This document shows positions 27,711 through 36,753 of a stretch of 64,000 bases of DNA, piece after piece. The notes under the pieces were generated by a model. That model was given only the letters and a program-made list of their open reading frames with translations. It did not search any database and was not told the DNA's origin. This DNA is from Pseudomonas sp. JUb42. GTDB taxonomy: Bacteria; Pseudomonadota; Gammaproteobacteria; Pseudomonadales; Pseudomonadaceae. Within the stretch, counting starts at the first letter, position 1. Each line of letters begins with the position of its first letter. Position numbers and translations under genes: made by a program. The stretch covers positions 62,001 to 126,000 of the forward strand of contig NZ_JANUFD010000007.1 in the NCBI RefSeq assembly GCF_024807945.1, given 5' to 3'.

Positions 27711-28301
27711 TCAGATCAACAAACGCAACACATCCGGCATACCGGTCATGGCCGCCAGGTTGTTGATGACCAGCATATCCAACAGCTTGAGCACCATGAA
27801 CGCCAGGATCGGTGAGATATCCAGGCCGCCCATGCTGGGCAGGATGCGGCGGAACGGCGCCAGGGCCGGTTCGCAGATCTGGTTGACCAGTTCGGCGCCG
27901 GGGTTGTGGCTGCCCGGGGCGACCCAGGACAGGATCACGCTGATGATCAGGGCGAAGAAGAAGATTTTGAAGAACAGCGCGGTCACGCCAATGATCGACC
28001 AGACCAGCAGTTGCAGCGGGGCACCGGTGGTGTGGTACGCCAGCAGCAGGGTCAGGGCCATCAGGATCAGTTGCACGATGATTGCCAGCACCAGCGAGGA
28101 CATGTCCAGGCCGAACAGGCTCGGGATGATCCGGCGCAGCGGCTTGAGCAGCGGTTGGGTGGCGCGTACGGCGAACTGGCTCAGGGGGTTGTAGAAGTCG
28201 GCGCGCACCAATTGCAGCACGAAGCGCAACAGCACGATCAGCAGATACAGACTGCCCAGGGTTTGCAGGACGTAAATTGCAGCGGTGTTCAGCCCGATCA
28301 T
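27711..28301 (-). CDS. YggT family membrane protein
   Basis: This 196-aa protein has two tandem YggT repeats, each with a membrane hairpin. The repeat cores are YNPLSQFAVRATQPLLKPLRR and NPGAELVNQICEPALAPFRR, each followed by an I-P-S/G-x-D-hydrophobic-S-P/L motif. It belongs to the conserved yggS-proC-yggT cluster; a role in osmotic or division physiology is proposed for the family but not settled. Confidence 0.9.
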   Translation of the reverse strand: MIGLNTAAIYVLQTLGSLYLLIVLLRFVLQLVRADFYNPLSQFAVRATQPLLKPLRRIIPSLFGLDMSSLVLAIIVQLILMALTLLLAYHTTGAPLQLLVWSIIGVTALFFKIFFFALIISVILSWVAPGSHNPGAELVNQICEPALAPFRRILPSMGGLDISPILAFMVLKLLDMLVINNLAAMTGMPDVLRLLI

Positions 28302-28328
28302 CGGTCTGCTCCTCTATGGCCTAAGAAA

Positions 28329-29150
28329 TTATTTACCCAGTTGCTCGGCGAGTTCCGCCGAGCGGTGCGCGGCAGCAGCCAGCGCGGTATCGACCAGGGC
28401 TTCGAAGCCGCCGGCCTGGAATGCCTTGATCGCAGCTTCCGTGGTGCCGGCCGGTGACGTGACACGACGGCGCAGCTCGGCCGCATCGACATCACTGCCG
28501 GTGGCCATCAGCGCCGCGCCCAAAGCGGTTTGCAGCGTGAATTTTTTCGCGACTTCCGGCGGCAGGCCCAGTTTCACGGCGGTCGCGGTCATGGCTTCAA
28601 TCAGCAGGAAGAAGTAGGCCGGGCCGCTGCCGGAGACAGCAGTTACGGCATCCAGTTGTTTTTCCTCGTCCAGCCACAGGGCGATGCCTACAGCCGACAG
28701 CAGGGTTTCAGCCTGCTCGCGTTGGGTCGCTGTGACGCCCGCCGTCGCATACAGGCCGCTTACGCCCTGACGCAGCAGCGAGGGCGTGTTGGGCATGCAG
28801 CGCACCAGGGGTTGCTGCTCACCGAGCCAGGTTTTCATGCTGGCGCAGGTGATCCCGGCGGCAATGGATACGATCAGCTGATTCGGTTTCAGCGACGGGG
28901 CCAAGGCCAGGCAGACGTCTTTCATCTTCTGCGGCTTGACCGCCAGTACCACCACGTCGGCGCCGTCGATGGCTTCGGCGTTACTGGCGAAGGTGGCAAT
29001 GCCATGGGCGAGGCTGATGCGCTCACGGGTTTCGACGCTCAAGGCGCTGGCGCGGATGGCGGCCGCCTCGACGCCCTCGGCGCGCAACCCGCCGATCAGA
29101 CTGGCAGCCATGTTTCCGGCGCCGATAAAGGCGATACGCGTAGTGCTCAT
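28329..29150 (-). CDS. proC: Pyrroline-5-carboxylate reductase ProC
   Basis: This 273-aa protein has the N-terminal Rossmann motif IAFIGAGNMAASLIGGL, DVVVLAVKPQKMKDVC, the RCMPNTPSLLRQGVSGLYA segment, and the C-terminal signature AVSGSGPAYFFLLIEAM...VTSPAGTTEAAIKAF. It makes the last step of proline synthesis. It is the middle gene of yggS-proC-yggT. Confidence 0.96.
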   Translation of the reverse strand: MSTTRIAFIGAGNMAASLIGGLRAEGVEAAAIRASALSVETRERISLAHGIATFASNAEAIDGADVVVLAVKPQKMKDVCLALAPSLKPNQLIVSIAAGITCASMKTWLGEQQPLVRCMPNTPSLLRQGVSGLYATAGVTATQREQAETLLSAVGIALWLDEEKQLDAVTAVSGSGPAYFFLLIEAMTATAVKLGLPPEVAKKFTLQTALGAALMATGSDVDAAELRRRVTSPAGTTEAAIKAFQAGGFEALVDTALAAAAHRSAELAEQLGK

Positions 29151-29172
29151 AAAGGGTTCCTTGGCTCAAAGG

Positions 29173-29859
29173 TCATGGCTGGCCGTAGTCGCGGGCGCCA
29201 AACAAGGCTGTGCCGATACGCACCCAGGTAGCGCCTTGTTCGATGGCGGCTTCCAGGTCGTGGCTCATGCCCATGGAAAGGGTGTCCAACGGCAGATTCA
29301 AGCTGTCCAGCAGGTTGCGTACGGTGGCAAAAGCCGCGCTCTGGGCGGCGCGGTCTTCGGTCGGTTCGGGAATCGCCATCAGGCCGCGCAATTTGAGATT
29401 GGGCAGGGCGTTGATGGCATTGGCCAGGGCAGGCAGGTCTTGCGGGGCGCAGCCGGACTTGCTGGCTTCGCCGCTGACATTGACCTGAATGCAGATATTC
29501 AGAGGCGGCAGCTCGGCGGGACGCTGCTCGGACAAGCGTTGGGCGATTTTCAGGCGATCCACGGAATGTACCCAGGCGAAGTTCTCGGCGATGGCGCGAG
29601 TCTTGTTCGACTGAATGGGGCCGATGAAATGCCAGCACAAGGGCAGGTCACTTAATTCAGCTTGCTTGCCCAGGGCTTCTTGCAGATAGTTCTCGCCAAA
29701 ATCCCGCAGGCCCGCGGCATAAGCTTCGCGCAGGGCCTCGGCGGGCTTGGTTTTGCTCACGGCCAGCAGGCCGATGGCGGCAGGATCGCGTTGCGCCTTC
29801 GTGGCGGCAGCGTGAATTCGTGCGCCGAGCGTTGAAATGTTCGCTGCTATCGTGGACAT
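29173..29859 (-). CDS. PLP homeostasis protein YggS
   Basis: This 228-aa fold-type III PLP-binding protein has LLAVSKTKPAEALREAYAAG (PLP lysine), FGENYLQEALGKQ, WHFIGPIQSNKTR and LSMGMSHDLEAAIEQGATWVRIG. It controls free pyridoxal phosphate and amino/keto acid balance. It diverges from pilT, the standard Pseudomonas arrangement. Confidence 0.95.
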   Translation of the reverse strand: MSTIAANISTLGARIHAAATKAQRDPAAIGLLAVSKTKPAEALREAYAAGLRDFGENYLQEALGKQAELSDLPLCWHFIGPIQSNKTRAIAENFAWVHSVDRLKIAQRLSEQRPAELPPLNICIQVNVSGEASKSGCAPQDLPALANAINALPNLKLRGLMAIPEPTEDRAAQSAAFATVRNLLDSLNLPLDTLSMGMSHDLEAAIEQGATWVRIGTALFGARDYGQP

Positions 29860-29914
29860 TGATTTGCGCCAGCAGGGCTAAAGTCTGCGGCATTCTATGT
29901 GATTGAGGAGCTGT

Positions 29915-30949
29915 ATGGATATTACCGAGCTGCTGGCCTTCAGTGCCAAGCAAGGCGCGTCGGACTTGCACCTCTCGGCCGGCTTGCCGCCCATGATCCG
30001 GGTCGATGGCGATGTGCGCAGAATCAACCTGCCACCACTGGACGCCAAGCAGGTCCAGGCGCTGATCTACGACATCATGAACGACAAGCAGCGCAAGGAC
30101 TTCGAGGAGTTCCTGGAAACAGACTTTTCCTTCGAAGTGCCGAGCGTGGCGCGCTTCCGGGTCAACGCCTTCAACCAGAACCGTGGCGCGGGCGCCGTAT
30201 TCCGGACCATTCCCTCGAAGATTCTGAGCATGGACGAGCTGGGCATGGGAGAAGTGTTTCGCAAGATTACCGACGTGCCCCGCGGCCTGGTTCTGGTGAC
30301 CGGCCCGACCGGTTCGGGCAAGTCGACGACCCTTGCGGCCATGATCGACTTCCTCAACTGCAATCGCCATCACCATATCCTGACCATCGAAGACCCCATC
30401 GAATTCGTCCACGAGTCGAAGAAGTGCCTGGTCAACCAGCGTGAAGTGCACCGTGACACTTTGGGTTTCTCCGAAGCGCTGCGTTCGGCACTGCGCGAAG
30501 ACCCGGACGTGATCCTGGTCGGTGAGCTGCGCGACCTGGAGACCATCCGCCTGGCCCTGACGGCGGCGGAAACCGGTCACCTAGTCTTCGGCACCCTGCA
30601 CACCACGTCGGCGGCCAAGACCATCGACCGGGTGGTGGACGTGTTCCCGGCCCAGGAGAAGTCGATGATTCGTTCCATGCTCTCCGAGTCCCTGCACGCG
30701 GTGATCTCCCAAACCCTCTTGAAGAAGGTCGGCGGCGGTCGCGTTGCCGCTCACGAGATCATGATGGGGACGGCGGCGATTCGTAACCTGATCCGGGAAG
30801 ACAAGGTGGCGCAGATGTATTCGGCGATTCAGACCGGGGGTTCGCTGGGCATGCAGACCCTGGACATGTGCCTCAAGGATCTGGTGGTGCAGGGCGTGAT
30901 TACGCGGGATGTGGCGCGTGAACATGCAAAAAACCCCGACAATTTCTGA
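29915..30949 (+). CDS. pilT: Type IV pilus retraction ATPase PilT
   Basis: This 344-aa protein uses the ATG at 29915, preceded by GAGGAG. It has SAKQGASDLHLSAGLPP, Walker A VTGPTGSGKSTTLAAMID, the Asp/His boxes (TIEDPIEFVHESKKCLVNQ), Walker B VGELRDLETIRLALTAAETG, HTTSAAKTIDRVVDVFP, and the AIRNLIREDK retraction-motif region. It powers pilus retraction and twitching, the output side of the Pil-Chp system encoded at 44-54 kb. Confidence 0.96.
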   Translation: MDITELLAFSAKQGASDLHLSAGLPPMIRVDGDVRRINLPPLDAKQVQALIYDIMNDKQRKDFEEFLETDFSFEVPSVARFRVNAFNQNRGAGAVFRTIPSKILSMDELGMGEVFRKITDVPRGLVLVTGPTGSGKSTTLAAMIDFLNCNRHHHILTIEDPIEFVHESKKCLVNQREVHRDTLGFSEALRSALREDPDVILVGELRDLETIRLALTAAETGHLVFGTLHTTSAAKTIDRVVDVFPAQEKSMIRSMLSESLHAVISQTLLKKVGGGRVAAHEIMMGTAAIRNLIREDKVAQMYSAIQTGGSLGMQTLDMCLKDLVVQGVITRDVAREHAKNPDNF

Positions 30950-30959
30950 TCGGGGTTTT
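30929..30959. terminator. Terminator overlapping the end of pilT
   Basis: AAAACCCCGA and TCGGGGTTTT pair around a 9-11 nt loop that contains the pilT stop codon. A/T runs on both sides make it suitable for convergent pilT and the NlpC/P60 gene. Confidence 0.8.
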
Positions 30960-31006
30960 GGCTATTGCGGGATATGCGTCGGGGTTATACCCGACGCATC
31001 GATCAC

Positions 31007-31915
31007 TTAACGCTGAACCACGCGCATCGTGCTCTTCGGGCCGTTCGGCACCGGTGGCGTCACGCGCTTGGCGACCACGTAGTGGCTGTCCCAGTACGGT
31101 TTCTTCAGGGTATCGACGGTCACCGACTTGCCACGACTCGGGGCGTGGACGAAGCGATCGTTGCCCAGGTAAATGGCAACGTGATCAACCTTGCGGCTTT
31201 CGATGTTGAAGAACAGCAGGTCACCCGGCTTCAGATCCTTGCGATCGACTTTCTGCCCGTGGCCGGCGGCCATGGCATTGGAAGTACGTGGCAGGTTGGC
31301 ACCCTTGACGCCGGTGAAGGCGTATTTGACCAGACCGCTGCAATCCAGGCCTTTCTTCGGATTGGTGCCGCCCCAGCGATAGGGCGTACCGACGGCATCC
31401 ATGGCCCGGCTGACAACAGTGTCGGTCGGTGCGGCAGGTTTGCCTTTCTTCGAGTCTTTATGGGCGGCAACGGTGGCGGCTGCAGCCTTCTTCGAATCCT
31501 TGCTGGCGACCTTGGCGGTGCCTTTTTTCGAACCCTTGTCAGCAACCACGGTAGTGGTGCCCTTTTTGGAGTCCTTGGCAGCGGCTGTGGCGGCTTTCTT
31601 CGACTCTTTGGTAGCGACCTTGGAGTTCGGCTTTTTCGAATCCTGGTGGGCTGCTGCGGCGGTTTCAGTCTTCTTTGCCGGTTCCTTGGCTTCAGCCTGG
31701 GTGTCGTGCTCGACAACTTTGCTGCCCCGATGTTTTGGCGCGGCGGTTACAGGCGTTGGTTCAGTCTCGGTGTTGGAAGCGGTGACAGGCGAAGAATGAC
31801 TTTTCGCAGTGTGACCGTTAAAGCTCGCAGGAAGCTGTTGCTCACGATTGGTGGCATGGGCGGCCAGTGGCATAAATAGGCAGATGGTTAGCCATGTCTT
31901 GAAAAATGGACGCAT
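31007..31915 (-). CDS. NlpC/P60-family cell-wall peptidase with lysine-rich linker
   Basis: This is a 302-aa protein from the ATG at 31915. Residues 1-22 form a signal peptide (FKTWLTICLFMPLAAHA). Residues about 50-160 are low-complexity and basic, with repeated D/E-S-K-K-G/A units (for example KDSKKGTT, KGSKKGTA, KDSKKAAA). The C-terminal domain begins at about 165 (AVGTPYRWGGTNPKKGLDCS, the catalytic Cys) and includes the His in VDHVAIYLGN. It is expected to cut peptidoglycan peptides; the basic linker may bind the wall or DNA. It is convergent with pilT and divergent from the TM2 gene. Confidence 0.88.
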   Translation of the reverse strand: MRPFFKTWLTICLFMPLAAHATNREQQLPASFNGHTAKSHSSPVTASNTETEPTPVTAAPKHRGSKVVEHDTQAEAKEPAKKTETAAAAHQDSKKPNSKVATKESKKAATAAAKDSKKGTTTVVADKGSKKGTAKVASKDSKKAAAATVAAHKDSKKGKPAAPTDTVVSRAMDAVGTPYRWGGTNPKKGLDCSGLVKYAFTGVKGANLPRTSNAMAAGHGQKVDRKDLKPGDLLFFNIESRKVDHVAIYLGNDRFVHAPSRGKSVTVDTLKKPYWDSHYVVAKRVTPPVPNGPKSTMRVVQR

Positions 31916-32164
31916 TCGGCAGGGCTCTTTTTGGTCAGCGCGCAACTTTATAACAGCTTTTGGTGAATGTCTTACCCCTCAAATCAATAGTTTTACAGTC
32001 GCATCCTTTCGGATTCTGCGACAGACTGTCTCAAATTGTTACGCAATCCCTTTACCCACAAGGGTTTGAGGGCTGTCCGGGTGGTCAGTGCCATACGTCG
32101 GACAAAGTCACCAAAGTCACAAAATTTACGCACATTTTTTCTATGACTGTCAAAGAGGCTCGTT

Positions 32165-32584
32165 ATGAACGGCTATCGTCAAGATGCCCCCCCGCAAAAC
32201 ACCCATAGCATGGTGCTTGGCTATCTATTGTGGATTCTCGGTTTCACCGGCGCCCATCGCTTTTATTTCGGCAAGCCGGTCACCGGCACTATCTGGTTTT
32301 TCACCCTCGGGCTGTTCGGCATCGGCTGGTTTATCGACCTGTTCCTGATCCCCGGCATGGACCGTGAGGCCGACATGCGCTTCAACAGCGGCGCGCTGGA
32401 TTACAGCGTCGGCTGGCTGTTGCTGACGTTCCTCGGGGTCTTCGGAGTGCACCGCATGTACCAGGGCAAATGGATCAGCGGGATCATCTACCTGTTGACA
32501 CTGGGCCTGGGCGGGTTTGGCGTGCTGTATGACTTCTGGACGCTGAATGACCAGATATCCATCAGGAATGCGCAGAGGGGCTGA
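32165..32584 (+). CDS. TM2 domain membrane protein
   Basis: This 139-aa protein has two TM2 units. HSMVLGYLLWILGFTGAHRF/YFGKPVTGTIWFFTLGLFGIG is the first, with the G-x-x-G-x-H-R-F/M-Y pattern repeated as FGVHRMYQGKWISGIIYLLT. Four hydrophobic segments are expected. A GAGG site lies upstream of the ATG. Function is unknown. Confidence 0.85.
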   Translation: MNGYRQDAPPQNTHSMVLGYLLWILGFTGAHRFYFGKPVTGTIWFFTLGLFGIGWFIDLFLIPGMDREADMRFNSGALDYSVGWLLLTFLGVFGVHRMYQGKWISGIIYLLTLGLGGFGVLYDFWTLNDQISIRNAQRG

Positions 32585-32638
32585 TTGCAAAATCCCCAAG
32601 GATTGAATGCTGTGAGAGCGAATTCAGTGGGGCGAATG

Positions 32639-32728
32639 GTGGGAGCGAATTCATTCGCGAAAGCGGTATTTCAATCGCCGCAAATGCGTTGAATGTACCG
32701 GCCTCTTCGCGAATGAATTCGCTCCCAC
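32639..32728. repeat. REPIN (GGGAGCGAATTCATTCGCGA type)
   Basis: Inverted copies of GTGGGAGCGAATTCATTCGC flank about 45 nt; an additional degenerate half (TGTGAGAGCGAATTCAG) lies just upstream near 32611. Confidence 0.88.
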
Positions 32729-32809
32729 TGAACTCACTCCCACATTCGCTCCTGCGTCGTTCCCACATCGTCCCCGCAGATTTCGTACCCACAAGGTGTG
32801 GTGCAGCCC

Positions 32810-34081
32810 TCAGGCGCTATGGCTGATCCGCCCATCCACCAATGTATAGCGCACCGCGCCGGGCAGGCAGTGGCCGATGAACGGGCAGTTCTCGCCACGC
32901 GACAGCCATGTCTCGCCAGCCACGGTCGATGCCGCCGGATCGAACAGCACGATATCCGCCGCCGCACCGGCATTAAGCTTACCGGCCGGCAGACGCAGCG
33001 CCGCGGCCGGGCCGCTGCTCAGGCGGGCAAGCAGGGTGGGCAGGTCGAGCAAACCATCCTCTACCAAGGTCATGGCCAACGGCAGCAGCAGTTCGACACT
33101 GCTGATGCCCGGCTCGGTCGCGGCGAACGGTGCCAGCTTGGCGTCGCGTTCGTGGGGCTGGTGGTGGCTGGAAATCGCCTGGATCACCCCGGACTTGACG
33201 GCGGCACGCAGGCCGTCGCGGTCGGCGCGGGTGCGTAGCGGCGGCTGCACGTGATAGAGGCTGGAGAAGTCGATCAGCGCCTCGTCAGTGAGGATCAACT
33301 GGTACAGCGCGACATCGGCGGTCACTGGCAGGCCGCGCGCCTGGGCTTCGGCGATCATCGCGGCGCCGCGGGCGCTGGTCAGTTGGCTGAAGTGGGCGCG
33401 CACGCCGCTCTGCTCGACCAGCAACAGGTCGCGGGCCAGCGCTACGGTTTCGGCGGTTTCCGGAATACCGGCGAGGCCAAGGAAAGCAGCGGTCGGGCCT
33501 TCATGGGCCAGGCCGCCTTCGGCCAGATCGTGGTCTTGAGAGTTGAAGATCACCGTCAGGTCAAAGGTCGCCGCATATTCCAGTGCCCGACACAGGGTGC
33601 GGGTGTTGTGGAAGGTCTTCAGGCCATTGCTGAAGGCCACGCAACCGGCATCGCGCAAGGCAACCAGCTCGGCCAGTTGCTCGCCGTCCAGGCCCTTGCT
33701 CAGGGCGCCAATCGGGAACACTTTGCTGTGCCCGGCTTCCCGGGCGCGGTCGAGGATCAGTTCTGCGACGGCCGAGGTGTCCAGTACCGGCTTGGTCCGG
33801 GGCGGGCAGCACAGGCTGGTCACGCCACCGGCTGCGGCGGCGCGGGTTTCGCTGGCGATGCTGCCTTTGCGGCTGTAGCCCGGCTCGCGCAGGGCGACGT
33901 TAAGGTCGACCAGGCCGGGAGCGGCGATCAGGCCGGTGGCGTCGATGGTGTCTACCGGAGTGAAATCGGCTGGAGCGGCGCCAATGGCGAGGATCTTGCC
34001 CGCCTCCAGATGTAGATCGGTAACTGTGTCCAGGCCGCTGGCCGGATCGATGACGCGAGCGCCGAGGATGCTGAGCTTCAC
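32810..34081 (-). CDS. Dihydroorotase-like protein PyrC' (non-catalytic)
   Basis: This 423-aa amidohydrolase-fold protein is of normal class I dihydroorotase length. The metal-binding HxH of active enzymes (V-D-x-H-V-H-L-R-E-P-G) is replaced: here it reads [18 protein letters not shown]. In Pseudomonas the pyrB-linked pyrC' product is an inactive dihydroorotase homologue required to assemble aspartate transcarbamoylase with PyrB, and the sequence fits that role. It overlaps pyrB by 4 nt. The true PyrC must be elsewhere. Confidence 0.9.
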   Translation of the reverse strand: MKLSILGARVIDPASGLDTVTDLHLEAGKILAIGAAPADFTPVDTIDATGLIAAPGLVDLNVALREPGYSRKGSIASETRAAAAGGVTSLCCPPRTKPVLDTSAVAELILDRAREAGHSKVFPIGALSKGLDGEQLAELVALRDAGCVAFSNGLKTFHNTRTLCRALEYAATFDLTVIFNSQDHDLAEGGLAHEGPTAAFLGLAGIPETAETVALARDLLLVEQSGVRAHFSQLTSARGAAMIAEAQARGLPVTADVALYQLILTDEALIDFSSLYHVQPPLRTRADRDGLRAAVKSGVIQAISSHHQPHERDAKLAPFAATEPGISSVELLLPLAMTLVEDGLLDLPTLLARLSSGPAAALRLPAGKLNAGAAADIVLFDPAASTVAGETWLSRGENCPFIGHCLPGAVRYTLVDGRISHSA

Positions 34082-35082
34082 TGGGCGTTCTCCTGTTCGA
34101 ATTGTCGTTGTGCGGTCTGGCCGCTCATTGCCATGGACAGTACGGCCATGCGCACGGCAATGCCGTAGGTCACCTGATTGAGAATCACCGACTGGGCGCC
34201 ATCGGCCACCGCCGACTCGATCTCTACGCCACGGTTGATCGGGCCCGGGTGCATGACGATAGCGTCGGGCTTGGCGCCAGCCAGGCGGGCGGTGGTCAGG
34301 CCGAACAGACGGTAGAACTCGCCCTCGCTCGGCAACAGGCCGCCCTGCATGCGTTCGCGTTGCAGGCGCAGCATGATCACCACGTCAACGTCCTTGAGGC
34401 CTTCCTTGAGGTCGGTGTAGACCTTCACGCCATACTGCTCGACGCCCACCGGCAGCAGGGTTTTTGGCCCGATGACGCGGATGTCCGGGCAACCCAGGGC
34501 CTTGAGGGCGATCATGTTGGAGCGCGCGACCCGCGAGTGCAGGATGTCGCCGACGATGGCCACCGAGAGGTTCTCGAAGCTGCCCTTGTGGCGGCGGATG
34601 GTCAGCATGTCGAGCATGCCCTGGGTCGGGTGCGCGTGGCGGCCGTCGCCGCCGTTGATGATGGCGACCTCCGGGCTGACGTGCTCGGCAATGAAGTGCG
34701 CCGCGCCGGAGTCGCTGTGGCGTACGACGAACATGTCGGCAGCCATGGCTTCCAGGTTGCGCAGGGTGTCGAACAGGGTCTCGCCCTTACTGGTCGAGGA
34801 GGTCGACACGTTGAGGGTAATGACGTCGGCCGACAGGCGCTGGGCCGCCAGTTCAAAGGTGGTGCGGGTGCGCGTGGAGTTCTCGAAGAACACATTGCAC
34901 ACGGTCCTGCCACGCAGCAGCGGGACCTTTTTCACCGCCCGGGCGCCGACTTCCAGGAAGGAATCAGCGGTGTCGAGGATTTCGGTCAGCAACTCTCGGG
35001 GCAGGCCGTCGAGAGAGAGGAAATGGCGCAGCTGACCTTGATGGTTGAGTTGCAGCGGGCGCTTGGCGTCGAGAGGCGTCAT
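34078..35082 (-). CDS. pyrB: Aspartate carbamoyltransferase catalytic chain PyrB
   Basis: This 334-aa protein has the carbamoyl phosphate site [52 protein letters not shown], and [11 protein letters not shown]. The C-terminal [13 protein letters not shown] is typical. It catalyses the first committed pyrimidine step and forms a dodecamer with the adjacent PyrC'. Confidence 0.96.
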   Translation of the reverse strand: MTPLDAKRPLQLNHQGQLRHFLSLDGLPRELLTEILDTADSFLEVGARAVKKVPLLRGRTVCNVFFENSTRTRTTFELAAQRLSADVITLNVSTSSTSKGETLFDTLRNLEAMAADMFVVRHSDSGAAHFIAEHVSPEVAIINGGDGRHAHPTQGMLDMLTIRRHKGSFENLSVAIVGDILHSRVARSNMIALKALGCPDIRVIGPKTLLPVGVEQYGVKVYTDLKEGLKDVDVVIMLRLQRERMQGGLLPSEGEFYRLFGLTTARLAGAKPDAIVMHPGPINRGVEIESAVADGAQSVILNQVTYGIAVRMAVLSMAMSGQTAQRQFEQENAQ

Positions 35083-35094
35083 CGCAAAGGACTC

Positions 35095-35616
35095 TTAAAG
35101 GGCGGCGGAGGCGGTTGAAAGGTCTTGCAGTTCCAGGGCCAGGGGCGTAGGGCCGGTCAGTTTGACCCGCTCGTTCGGCGCCAGGGCCAGGGTGGCGCCG
35201 ACTACATCCGGGCTGATCGGCAGTTCGCCGGCGTCCAGGTCCAGCAGGCAGACCAGGGTCACGCTGGCCGGGCGGCCATAGTCGAACAGCTCGTTGAGGG
35301 CGGCGCGGATGGTGCGGCCGCTCATCAGCACGTCGTCGATCAGCACCAGGTGCTGGCCTTCGATTTCGAACGGCAGCTCGGACGGGCGCACTTGAGGGTG
35401 CAGGCCGTTCTGGCTGAAGTCATCGCGGTAGAAGGAAACATCCAGGGTGCCCAGTGGCGACTGGCTGCCCAGCGCTTGCAGCAGCGCCTGCGCGACCCAC
35501 ACGCCACCGGTACGAATGCCGATGAAGCGAGGTTCGCTGATGCCGCGCTTGCCCAGGAGGGCGGTAAGGTCGGTCGCCATCTGGCTGATCAGTCCGGCGG
35601 GGTTGGGCAGGCTCAT
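35095..35616 (-). CDS. pyrR: PyrR pyrimidine regulator / uracil phosphoribosyltransferase
   Basis: This 173-aa type I PRTase uses the ATG at 35616. The PRPP loop is [34 protein letters not shown] and DVSFYRDDF are typical of PyrR. It lies 12 nt before pyrB. In Gram-positives PyrR binds mRNA leaders; no clear attenuator is seen here. Confidence 0.92.
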   Translation of the reverse strand: MSLPNPAGLISQMATDLTALLGKRGISEPRFIGIRTGGVWVAQALLQALGSQSPLGTLDVSFYRDDFSQNGLHPQVRPSELPFEIEGQHLVLIDDVLMSGRTIRAALNELFDYGRPASVTLVCLLDLDAGELPISPDVVGATLALAPNERVKLTGPTPLALELQDLSTASAAL

Positions 35617-35694
35617 GGTTGCTCCTTGAAGGGCCGGGCGGCGTTTGACGTCGCCCGGGCTGAAACGGGAATCCGGGTATAGCAAAGCGATGCT

Positions 35695-36135
35695 TCAGTC
35701 ACCGAACAGGTCGGTATTGGCTTCCAGCCAGCCCTGCAGCAGCAGTGCGGCGGCGATGGCGTCCACCGGGTTGTCGCGATAACTGCCGCGCTGGCCGCCC
35801 CTGGCCAGGCGTTCGCCCTTGGCCTCGAAGGTGGTCAGGCGTTCATCATGGGTGTACACGGGCAGGTTGAAGCGGCCATTGAGACGGCGCGAGAACTTTT
35901 CCGCGCGCTCACTCATTTCGCTGGGAGTGCCGTCCATATTCAGCGGCAGGCCGACGACGATGGCGTCGGGCTTCCACTCTTTGATCAGCGCTTCGATCTG
36001 GCTCCAGTCCGGCACGCCCTGCTGCGCCTTGAGCGTGCACAGTTCCCGGGCCTGGCCGGTAATGACCTGGCCGACCGCTACGCCGATCTGTTTGGTGCCG
36101 TAGTCGAATCCCAATAACAGGCGCAATCCGGCCAT
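35695..36135 (-). CDS. ruvX: Holliday junction resolvase-like RuvX (YqgF)
   Basis: This 146-aa RNase H-fold protein starts at the ATG at 36135 with LLLGFDYGTKQIGVAVGQ (first catalytic Asp), VVGLPLNMDGTPSEM (Glu region replaced by the family LPLNMDG) and YTHDERLTTFEA (later acid pair), plus DNPVDAIAAALLLQ. It acts in rRNA 5' processing and/or junction resolution. It overlaps the yqgE stop (ATGA). Confidence 0.94.
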   Translation of the reverse strand: MAGLRLLLGFDYGTKQIGVAVGQVITGQARELCTLKAQQGVPDWSQIEALIKEWKPDAIVVGLPLNMDGTPSEMSERAEKFSRRLNGRFNLPVYTHDERLTTFEAKGERLARGGQRGSYRDNPVDAIAAALLLQGWLEANTDLFGD

Positions 36136-36704
36136 CAGGCGTGGCCCGCCTGACTGGTCAACAGGCTGAGATTCACGCCCAGGCGTGCAGCGGCGGCGTT
36201 GAGGCGCTGGTCGCTGTCCACGTCGAACAGGATTGCCGGGTCGAACGGGCAATTGAGCCAGGCATTGGCAGCCATTTCCGCCTCCAATTGCCCGGCATCC
36301 CAGCCGGCATAGCCGAGGGTGATCACATTTTGATCAGGGCCGTAGCCGTCGGCGATGGAAAACAGCACGTCCTGTGAAGTCGACAGGGAGATGCCGCCCA
36401 ATTCCACCGTGGCCTGGAAGATCTGGCCGCTGGGGTGCAGGACAAAACCACGATCGGTCTGCACCGGGCCGCCGGTATGGATCGGAATGTGCTGGCAACG
36501 CACGGGTGGCTCCATTTCCGGTCGCAACTGCTCGAGGATATCGGCCAGCGACAGGCTTTGCGGGCGGTTGATGACCAAACCCATGGCGCCATTGGCGTTG
36601 TGCTCGACGATGTAGGTCAAGGTCTGGGCGAAGTTCTGGTCGTGCATGTGGGGCATGGCGATCAGGAACTGATGCTTGAAATAGCTTGGGGAGACGTTTT
36701 TCAT
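36135..36704 (-). CDS. YqgE/AlgH family protein
   Basis: This 189-aa protein starts at the ATG at 36704. HQFLIAMPHMHDQNFAQTLTYIVEHNANGAMGLVINRP is the family N-terminus; GGPVQTDRGFVLH and GYAGWDAGQLEAEMAANAWL follow. The biochemical function is unsettled; AlgH was linked to alginate regulation. It is coupled with ruvX. Confidence 0.94.
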   Translation of the reverse strand: MKNVSPSYFKHQFLIAMPHMHDQNFAQTLTYIVEHNANGAMGLVINRPQSLSLADILEQLRPEMEPPVRCQHIPIHTGGPVQTDRGFVLHPSGQIFQATVELGGISLSTSQDVLFSIADGYGPDQNVITLGYAGWDAGQLEAEMAANAWLNCPFDPAILFDVDSDQRLNAAAARLGVNLSLLTSQAGHA

Positions 36705-36753
36705 GAGTCTTAGTGTGGCGCCGGTAAAGAAGGCTGACAACTTTTCACGTCAT

